This document shows positions 57,873-64,000 of a stretch of 64,000 nt of DNA, piece after piece (the first letter of the stretch is position 1; every line of letters starts with the position of its first letter). Under the pieces are notes generated by a model. The model made no database searches and was not told where the DNA came from. It worked only from the letters and a program-made list of their open reading frames with translations. This DNA comes from Sporosarcina obsidiansis (lineage in GTDB: Bacteria > Bacillota > Bacilli > Bacillales_A > Planococcaceae). The stretch lies in contig NZ_WHVW01000012.1 in NCBI RefSeq assembly GCF_009651005.1, positions 1 to 64,000 on the forward strand, in the 5' to 3' direction. Position numbers and translations under genes: made by a program.

Positions 57873-58682
57873 ATGCGAATACACAGCCAAGAACATATTG
57901 CGTTTTCAACGAACCGTGCGCAAAGGAATGCGACGGACATTGAAAAGACGCTCTTGAAGCTCGGCAGCGGTTCGAAAGTAGCAAAAGGAAGTCAAAATGC
58001 TTCTGGTTTAGCTATTTCTGAGACGATGCGTGCTCAAATTCGGGGACTTTCCCAGGCGCAGCGCAATATGCAAGACGGACTTTCCGTGCTTGAATCTTCG
58101 AATGAAGGATTGAACAATGTTAATGAATTACTGCAGCGCGCACGTGAAATGGCAGTTGCTGCCGCAAATGGTACATTGACCGATCAGGACCGTGAAGCAA
58201 GCGCTATGGAATTGAACCAGATTATGGAGTCCATCAACGATACAGCAGGAAAATTGGAATTCAATACGAAACATATCTTAGGTGACAATGCGCCCATCGT
58301 TCTGCAAGTCGGAGCAAATCCAGGACAGCAGATGACGATTGGTAACATCGATGTCAGTACGAAAACACTCGGTCTAGACGGGGCTTCCATCTCGACACGG
58401 GAAGATGCGGAAAAATTAATTTCTACGATCGACAAAGCAATCGGCACCATCAGCAGTCACTTGACGAAAGTCGGCTCTGAAATGGAGGCGATCGAGCATC
58501 ATCTGACGAATGCGTTAGTGTTCGAAGGAAACTTGACCAAATCGCTGTCATTGCTTGCAGATACGGATATGGCAGAGGAAATGATGAATTTCGTCCAGCA
58601 AGATATCCGGCAAAAAGGTGACCAACTGCTGATTAAGACAGTAAACAGTAATTTACAGGACGTTTTATCCATCTTGAAATAA
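57873..58682 (+). CDS. Second, short flagellin
   Basis: A 269-residue flagellin-family protein without a variable outer domain. It has a D0/D1 core: SGSKVAKGSQNASGLAISET, MRAQIRGLSQAQRNMQDGLS, EGNLTKSLSLLADTDMAEEM. It departs from Hag at both ends: the N-terminus is MRIHSQEHIAFSTN rather than MIINHNIAALNT, and the C-terminus ends in SNLQDVLSILK instead of QPQGVLQLLR. It could be a minor filament subunit or a modified-use flagellin. AGGTG is 5 nt before ATG. A terminator follows. Confidence 0.9.
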   Translation: MRIHSQEHIAFSTNRAQRNATDIEKTLLKLGSGSKVAKGSQNASGLAISETMRAQIRGLSQAQRNMQDGLSVLESSNEGLNNVNELLQRAREMAVAAANGTLTDQDREASAMELNQIMESINDTAGKLEFNTKHILGDNAPIVLQVGANPGQQMTIGNIDVSTKTLGLDGASISTREDAEKLISTIDKAIGTISSHLTKVGSEMEAIEHHLTNALVFEGNLTKSLSLLADTDMAEEMMNFVQQDIRQKGDQLLIKTVNSNLQDVLSILK

Positions 58683-58687
58683 ACAGT

Positions 58688-58722
58688 AAAAACCTTCCAA
58701 TTTATTCATTGGAAGGTTTTTT
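58688..58722. terminator. Terminator between the short flagellin and comFB
   Basis: AAAAACCTTCCAA-TTTATTCA-TTGGAAGGTTTTTT, perfect stem. It ends the plus-strand flagellin gene and overlaps the comFB stop on the minus strand. Confidence 0.85.
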
Positions 58723-59004
58723 CATGGTATTCATGTTTTCACAGCGTGGGTTTTCTGCTACGATACCGGCAGCCCAGGCTACTTTTGTTAAGATAGCCGT
58801 GGCTCCCTGGCGATCGGCTTGATGAACTGCTCGTATGTAGGCACTGTTTGCTTGATCCACGATATATCGAGGTGGTAGATTGTTCAACGTCATCGCCAGC
58901 ACATCATTCATACAATGCGTACATGTGCATGGCATATTCAGTTGTTCTTTATACTCCCCAATGACATCCCGGACCACAATCTCCATAACATTTTGCACTT
59001 TCAT
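58702..59004 (-). CDS. comFB: ComFB family protein
   Basis: A 100-residue ComFB-domain protein: MKVQNVMEIVVRDVIGEYKE then the Cys motif CTCTHCMNDVLAMTLNNLPP and a Tyr/Ala-rich helix. B. subtilis ComFB is 98 residues; family members have recently been reported as cyclic di-GMP binders, and its role in competence is weak. I start at ATG 59004 with AAGGGG 9 nt upstream. The frame remains open 36 codons further upstream and encodes CNVC...CPVHG, which could be an unrecognised zinc-binding extension. It is displaced about 5 kb from comFA and comFC and sits next to a flagellin gene. Confidence 0.88.
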   Translation of the reverse strand: MKVQNVMEIVVRDVIGEYKEQLNMPCTCTHCMNDVLAMTLNNLPPRYIVDQANSAYIRAVHQADRQGATAILTKVAWAAGIVAENPRCENMNTMKKPSNE

Positions 59005-59024
59005 AATCTGATACCCCTTAGCAG

Positions 59025-59051
59025 ACTTTCCGTGCACAGGACACGGAAAGT
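59025..59051 (-). other. Inverted repeat before comFB
   Basis: ACTTTCCGTG-N7-CACGGAAAGT, perfect 10-bp arms, 21 nt before the comFB start. It could be a leader hairpin or an operator. Confidence 0.5.
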
Positions 59052-59129
59052 TAGTGTGACGCTTGATACCTCTACATACATTGCATGAATATGTAGTTTT
59101 TAGTAAGAACATTTATTCATGTACTCTTC

Positions 59130-60575
59130 TTATTTCGACAAGATTATCTTTTTCTTTAGTAATTCTTTTCCTGAAATTCCAGGCTTCGTCATTTCGAACG
59201 GATGTAGGATCTGATCCAGTTCTTCTTCTGTCAGCACTTTCTTTTCAATACACAGCTCACGAATAGATTTATTTGATAGCAATGCTTCTTTTGCAATTTG
59301 AGTTGCGACTTCGTATCCAACGTGTGGATTGATCGCTGTGATGACGCCAATACTTTTCTCAACATACTCTTCTAAGTGCTCAACGTTTGCTGTAATGCCG
59401 TCTAAGCAATAGTCGCGGAAAACTTCAAATACATTTGTCATAATTTTGAGTGACTGCAATAAATTGAAGACGAGAACAGGCTCCATGACGTTCAATTCGA
59501 ATTGACCGGCTTCAGAAGCTAAGGCAATTGTGGTATCGTTACCGACAACTTGGAACGCTACTTGGTTCATAACTTCAGCCATTACAGGATTCACTTTACC
59601 TGGCATGATGGAAGAGCCGGGCTGTCTTGCGGGCAATGATATCTCTGATAAGCCTGTGCGAGGACCAGATGCCATCAAACGCAGGTCATTACAGATTTTC
59701 GACATGTTCAACATCGTACCGCGCAATGCCGCAGACACTTGTACATAGGAATCGGTGTTTTGTGTCGCATCTACTAAATGAGTAGACGATTTTAATTCAA
59801 ACCCACTATTATCAGACAAATAGCTCGCTACCTTTTCGATATAGAGTGGATCAGCATTCAAACCTGTACCGACAGCCGTAGCTCCCATATTGATTTCATA
59901 CAAATACACTCTAGAGACACGAACACGTTCGATGTCACGTCGCAACACCATTGCGTATGCTTCGAATTCTTGTCCTAGACGAATTGGAACTGCGTCTTGT
60001 AAGTGTGTACGACCCATTTTCAATACAGATTGGAACTCAATCGACTTTTTCAAGAAGGTCTTATGAAGTGACTCCATCACACCAAGTAATTTGTCGACTT
60101 TCATGAGTGTCGCAATATGAATCGCAGTCGGGAATGCATCATTCGTTGATTGCGCCATATTGACGTGTGAATTCGGACTAATAATCTGGTAGGCACCTTT
60201 CTCATGTCCTAAGATTTCTAGCGCACGATTGGCAATGACTTCATTGGCATTCATATTGATCGATGTGCCCGCACCGCCTTGAATCGGGTCCACTAAAAAC
60301 TGATCGCGCAATGCACCATTTATGACTTCATCCGATGCCTGAATGATGGCATCTGCTAAATCTTCATCCAATTGACCGATATCACGGTTTGCTTGTGCAG
60401 CGGATTTTTTTACTATCGCAATGGCACGAATCAAATCACGGTTGACTCGATAGCCGGTAATCGGAAAGTTTTCAGCAGCCCGTAGCGTCTGAATACCATA
60501 ATAGGCATTTTGCGGCACCTTTTTCTCCCCAATAAAATCCTTTTCAATTCTGTACAGTAATTCCTCTTCCATCAT
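59130..60575 (-). CDS. aspA: Aspartate ammonia-lyase
   Basis: Aspartase, converting aspartate reversibly to fumarate and ammonia. The 481 residues belong to the fumarase/aspartase superfamily with the signature GSSIMPGKVNPVMAEV (catalytic Ser loop), TGLSEISLPARQPGSSIMPG and the THLQDAVPIRLGQEF segment. The IKKG-like and N-terminal HGA region favours aspartase over fumarase C. It is cytosolic. It ends 22 nt before the 59112 region and overlaps the SigD-like site of comFB. AAGAGG precedes two adjacent ATG codons. Confidence 0.93.
   Translation of the reverse strand: MMEEELLYRIEKDFIGEKKVPQNAYYGIQTLRAAENFPITGYRVNRDLIRAIAIVKKSAAQANRDIGQLDEDLADAIIQASDEVINGALRDQFLVDPIQGGAGTSINMNANEVIANRALEILGHEKGAYQIISPNSHVNMAQSTNDAFPTAIHIATLMKVDKLLGVMESLHKTFLKKSIEFQSVLKMGRTHLQDAVPIRLGQEFEAYAMVLRRDIERVRVSRVYLYEINMGATAVGTGLNADPLYIEKVASYLSDNSGFELKSSTHLVDATQNTDSYVQVSAALRGTMLNMSKICNDLRLMASGPRTGLSEISLPARQPGSSIMPGKVNPVMAEVMNQVAFQVVGNDTTIALASEAGQFELNVMEPVLVFNLLQSLKIMTNVFEVFRDYCLDGITANVEHLEEYVEKSIGVITAINPHVGYEVATQIAKEALLSNKSIRELCIEKKVLTEEELDQILHPFEMTKPGISGKELLKKKIILSK
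59132..59158 (-). promoter_or_regulatory. Possible SigD promoter of comFB
   Basis: TAAA (59158-59155), 15-nt spacer, GTCGAAAT (59139-59132), one base from the flgM promoter -10. It lies inside the 3' end of aspA. Confidence 0.5.
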
Positions 60576-60678
60576 GCAGTACCTCTTCTCAAATATTTTT
60601 CCTGCAACTCAAAATTCCATCCAATTCTATACGATGTACGTTCGAGGTTTGGCAGGGTATTTACTATTTCATCTTACC

Positions 60679-62649
60679 TCAAAGATACCGTTCAAACCAC
60701 CCGATAATTTCTTCGAGTCGTGCTACACGCAAATTCGGTTTCCCTGTTCTGGATAAATTATGGTCAGATTCCGGGAAACGAACAAATTCCGTCACCTTTC
60801 CTAAATCTTTCATTGTAATGAACAACTGCTCCGCTTGTTCGATTGGACAGCGAAAATCTTTTTCAGAATGCAAAATCAACAATGGTGTTTCAATTTGCTC
60901 CGCATATCTAAGAGGCGAATGCTTCCATAACAACTCCGCGTTTCGCATATCAGCTTTCAACTGCCAGTCGCTGAAATAATACCCAATATCCGACACTCCG
61001 AAAAAGCTAATCCAGTTACTTATCGAACGTTGCGTGACGGCTGCTTTGAAACGATTCGTATGACCCACGATCCAATTCGTCATGAATCCACCGTAACTGC
61101 CTCCTGTCACACCGAGCCGATCTTTGTCAATCCATGTTTCCTGCGCGAGTACTGCATCCAGTCCTGCCATGATATCCTCGTAATCACCGCCACCATAATC
61201 ACCTCGCACACTATCGACAAATACTTGACTATAGCCATGACTGCCTCGTGGATTGATATACAAGACGCCATAACCATTTGCAGCAAGCACTTGTAGCTCG
61301 TGGAAATACGTATTGCCATACATTGTATGCGGACCACCGTGGATTTCAACGATCAGTGGATAAGTATCCCCTTCCGCATAATTTGCCGGTTTCAACAGCC
61401 ACCCATGCACGTCTGCGTCTCCATTTGTATAATGAACAGCTTGCGGCTCTATAGGCTGTACTTTTTTCAGCCAATTGTCATTAAATGACGTAAGGGCCAC
61501 TCGTTCACCTGTCATGATTGTCTGTAGATACAATTCGCCTGGGTGAGTCGGTGTACTGACCGTGATCAGAGCGAATTCTCCACTTGCAGCTATGTCATAG
61601 CCATACACATGCTCATCCTCGCCAGTCGCTGGATAAATAGCACCATCAAGCGTTGCAGCGTACAATCTCACATCGCCCATGACCGAAAGTTGAAAGTATA
61701 GCTGGTCATCAACCGTCCACACAACACCTGGTGCTACTGCTTGCTGTAAATGGTCGGAAATACTAACGTCTCCAACTGGCGCATCAATTGCTGCAGTCAA
61801 ATTCATTGTGATACCGTTTGCTTGGTCATAAACAAAAACATCCGATTGCGTCGCATTCTTGAACATCAAATCCGCTCCGACATAGGCGATATAGCGGTCA
61901 TCTTTTGAAAAACTAACATCACCGAAGTACCCTTGTTCATTAAGTAGTATCGTCTCTTCTCGCGTTTCTATGTCAACTAAGAGGAGTGGCGAGCTAAAAT
62001 CCTGATCGTCCTGCTCCATTCGCTTGATACCGATGACCAATTGCTTTCCATCATGAGACACAGCTTCCAATGAATGATTAGTTGGTTCATTCGTAAAATT
62101 AGACACACTATGGGTCGCGATGTCCACAAAACCAATTTGTGCGAACTGATCTTGCGGTACTATACCCACACCATCCGCTTTGTATTTCATTTTCGTAATG
62201 CGCACGGGTTTTGGGAACTCTTCTTTTGTTTCCTCTATCGTTGAAAATGTCTCACCTGTTTTGACGCTACCGCTAAACCAAATCTTCTGCCCACACGGCG
62301 ACCACTGAAACGAATCAACGCCATTTTTGCAATCCGTCAGTTGCCGCGCTTCTCCTCCAGCAGTTTGTAACACGTACAGCTGATTCTTTTCCGTTCGGTT
62401 TGAAAGGAATGCAAGCATTGTTCCGTCTGCAGACCATTTCGGCGAGCTCACTCGTTGCTTACCGAATGTCCACTGCGTCACATTCTTCGTCTGCAAATCG
62501 ACATGATGGATAGCAGAGTCATATGTATTGCCCTCTTTATTTAGCTCTGTCACTACGATTACTGCTTCCCGGTCATCAGGTGACAAGACAGGATTTGTCA
62601 CCGATTTCGTCTCAAATAAATCTTCAATTACCACTGGTCGTTTCGTCAT
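60679..62649 (-). CDS. S9 family prolyl oligopeptidase-type peptidase
   Basis: A 656-residue serine peptidase of the acylaminoacyl-peptidase type. An N-terminal beta-propeller (about 1-370, with PKWSADGTMLAFLSN and similar blades) precedes an alpha/beta hydrolase domain (about 400-656). The nucleophile is in GVTGGSYGGFMTNW, the Asp in SEKDFRCPIEQAEQ and the His in FPESDHNLSRTGKP, so the triad is complete. It is cytosolic with no signal peptide. ATG 62649 has AGGAGG 6 nt upstream. It is monocistronic. Confidence 0.93.
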   Translation of the reverse strand: MTKRPVVIEDLFETKSVTNPVLSPDDREAVIVVTELNKEGNTYDSAIHHVDLQTKNVTQWTFGKQRVSSPKWSADGTMLAFLSNRTEKNQLYVLQTAGGEARQLTDCKNGVDSFQWSPCGQKIWFSGSVKTGETFSTIEETKEEFPKPVRITKMKYKADGVGIVPQDQFAQIGFVDIATHSVSNFTNEPTNHSLEAVSHDGKQLVIGIKRMEQDDQDFSSPLLLVDIETREETILLNEQGYFGDVSFSKDDRYIAYVGADLMFKNATQSDVFVYDQANGITMNLTAAIDAPVGDVSISDHLQQAVAPGVVWTVDDQLYFQLSVMGDVRLYAATLDGAIYPATGEDEHVYGYDIAASGEFALITVSTPTHPGELYLQTIMTGERVALTSFNDNWLKKVQPIEPQAVHYTNGDADVHGWLLKPANYAEGDTYPLIVEIHGGPHTMYGNTYFHELQVLAANGYGVLYINPRGSHGYSQVFVDSVRGDYGGGDYEDIMAGLDAVLAQETWIDKDRLGVTGGSYGGFMTNWIVGHTNRFKAAVTQRSISNWISFFGVSDIGYYFSDWQLKADMRNAELLWKHSPLRYAEQIETPLLILHSEKDFRCPIEQAEQLFITMKDLGKVTEFVRFPESDHNLSRTGKPNLRVARLEEIIGWFERYL

Positions 62650-62737
62650 CCGATCCCTCCTACTCTTCTTTATAAACCATAACAATTATAGAAGGTTATT
62701 AGCAATTATTTGATCATTCTTATTTACTTCTTCCAAA

Positions 62738-62784
62738 ATAAAACAAGTGATGAAGACCCTATTGGGATTCGTCACTTGTTTTGT
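62738..62784 (-). terminator. Terminator of the edge chemoreceptor gene
   Basis: On the minus strand AAAACAAGTGA and TCACTTGTTTT arms enclose an imperfect loop region, followed by ATTTTG. One extra 21-bp-type unit (TTCTATGAGCGC) occurs at 62821. Confidence 0.75.
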
Positions 62785-62865
62785 TTAGTCGGGAATATTT
62801 CTTTATGGGAGGATGTGGGATTCTATGAGCGCTTGCCCGGACAAAACAAGAGACTAGCTTCCCCG

Positions 62866-64000
62866 CTAGATCTTAAACACTGCAATCATTTTCTGTAGTT
62901 TTTCTGCCATATTGTTCAATACGGAAGAGGTATGGGACATTTCGGACATGGATGCATTTTGCTGTTCAGCCGCCGCCACGATATCCTGCGCACTGTCTTC
63001 CATTCTCTCGGACATTGTGGCAGCATCATCGGCCAATGCTTTCACCTGCTGAATCGCTGTATGGATTTCCTCACTTAAGCTAGCAATGTCGACCGACTGT
63101 TGAGAGACTTCTTGGATTTGTTCTGCAATCTGTCTGAAATTATCGCCTGAATGGTGGATCATCGTGAGGCCGTCTTGCACAAACGCTTTGGATGTATCCA
63201 TGGCGTGCATCGCTCCACCGACTTCACGCTGAATTTCTCCAATTAACAGCGCAATCTCATCAGCTGCGCTCCCAGAATCAGATGCTAATTTTCGTACTTC
63301 ATCCGCCACGACCGCGAATCCCTTGCCATGTTCACCTGCACGCGCGGCTTCGATCGCAGCGTTTAATGCTAATAAATTCGTTTGCTCTGCAATACCTGTA
63401 ATCAAAGCGACGATATTGCCAATTTCTTGCGATTTATTTTGCAACGAGTGAACGACTTCGCCCGTTTGTTCAGTAGATTGTTGGATATCGTCCATTTTCT
63501 GTACCGTAGAATTCATCATCTCCATTCCCCGTTGCGTCACCTCGGTGGTCTCAATCGACAGCATCGAGACTCTTTGAATCCGCTCAACCGTCTGTCCGAT
63601 ATTAGCAGCGATTTCTTCAACAATCAGACTGCTATTCTTGGCAGCGGTCATTTGTTCAGAGGTATTATGTGACACGACAATGATTGAATCTGTAATTTGA
63701 TCGGATGCTGCAGACGTTTGATTCGCACTTTCAGAGAATTGCAAGGAGTTTTCCGCCAGTGTTTCCACATGACGATGCAAATCAGAAACGAGATCATGCA
63801 GACGTTTTGTCATCTCATTAAAATGAATAGTCAATTGACCGATCTCGTCGTTAGACTGTATTTCTACAGCCGGTATTGTCAAATCCCCTTGTGCCATTTG
63901 CGCCACATGAGTCGATAATTGAACGATTGGATTTTTGATCGTTCGCAATAAATAGCGGATACCGACGATCGAAATGATCACCGCCAACCCGGTGCTACTC
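62866..64000 (-). CDS. Methyl-accepting chemotaxis protein (partial, runs off the window)
   Basis: The C-terminal part of a fifth chemoreceptor; its N-terminus lies beyond base 64000. Visible are the end of a membrane helix, a HAMP domain ([20 protein letters not shown]) and the signalling domain with [20 protein letters not shown]. The signalling tip has Ala where the other receptors have Ser, so it belongs to a different lineage. The sensor domain cannot be seen. The terminator at 62738 follows. Confidence 0.95.
   Translation of the reverse strand, partial: SSTGLAVIISIVGIRYLLRTIKNPIVQLSTHVAQMAQGDLTIPAVEIQSNDEIGQLTIHFNEMTKRLHDLVSDLHRHVETLAENSLQFSESANQTSAASDQITDSIIVVSHNTSEQMTAAKNSSLIVEEIAANIGQTVERIQRVSMLSIETTEVTQRGMEMMNSTVQKMDDIQQSTEQTGEVVHSLQNKSQEIGNIVALITGIAEQTNLLALNAAIEAARAGEHGKGFAVVADEVRKLASDSGSAADEIALLIGEIQREVGGAMHAMDTSKAFVQDGLTMIHHSGDNFRQIAEQIQEVSQQSVDIASLSEEIHTAIQQVKALADDAATMSERMEDSAQDIVAAAEQQNASMSEMSHTSSVLNNMAEKLQKMIAVFKI

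Noticed and set aside
57361..57984. Longer start for the FliS-like gene
   Set aside because: It would overlap the divergent flagellin and both promoters; the ATG at 57759 has a ribosome-binding site.

Overview
The window looks like chromosome of a motile, spore-forming, low-to-moderate GC Firmicute of the order Bacillales. The Planococcaceae (Sporosarcina-like) are my best guess. The backbone on the minus strand follows the Bacillus subtilis order comFA-comFC-yvyF-flgM-flgN-flgK-flgL-yviE-fliW-csrA-hag ... flaG-fliD-fliS-fliT ... hpf-secA-prfB. PrfB carries the classical +1 programmed frameshift, SecA and long HPF have Firmicute architecture, and two tiny YjcZ-type spore proteins are present. 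No tRNA, rRNA, CRISPR array, intact insertion sequence or prophage was seen.

Layout. 0-7.8 kb: prfB, secA, hpf, a PilZ-like gene, and fliT-fliS-fliD-flaG. 8-31 kb: an accessory stretch between flaG and hag. It holds four chemoreceptors (three with dCache sensors, one integral-membrane type), a putative zinc protease, a glycine-rich and YjcZ-type cluster, a class-I glutamine amidotransferase-like hydrolase, a Dpp/Opp-type ABC importer operon with DUF1028 and PucR-like genes and a divergent amidohydrolase, two short coiled-coil proteins, and a winged-helix gene. 31-34.5 kb: a propeller-gene fragment, a HepT/MntA-like pair, an NhaC-family antiporter and a 49-residue Cys-containing peptide gene. 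34.7-45.6 kb: a flagellin-modification island with all six pseudaminic-acid enzymes (PseB, F, G, H, I, C), a Maf glycosyltransferase, an uncharacterised partner protein, a TPR-alkaline-phosphatase-superfamily protein and a methyltransferase. 46-56 kb: hag, csrA, fliW, the flg operon, comF genes and degV. 56-64 kb: an enoyl-CoA hydratase, a second short flagellin with a divergent FliS-like gene, comFB, aspA, an S9 peptidase and a fifth chemoreceptor cut by the window edge.

How it fits together. By eye I found nine SigD-type promoters (T-x-A-A or TTGA, about 15 nt, then xCCGATAA-like). They lie before flaG, two chemoreceptors, the TPR/phosphatase-methyltransferase pair, the Maf-Pse operon, hag, flgM, and both members of the short-flagellin/FliS-like pair; a tenth candidate lies before comFB. 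This places flagellin synthesis, chaperoning, glycosylation and chemosensing in one regulon. The hag leader carries a CsrA site in a hairpin loop, consistent with the FliW-CsrA-Hag circuit encoded next to it.

Most noteworthy: an exact match to the B. subtilis FadR operator consensus in front of a membrane-embedded chemoreceptor; the SigD-driven phosphatase-like/methyltransferase unit attached to the Pse island; the divergent short-flagellin/FliS-like pair with interleaved SigD promoters; a HepT-like protein that lost the catalytic His but keeps the modifiable Tyr; three intergenic arrays of exactly 21-bp units; and a structured element plus terminator between comF and flgM.
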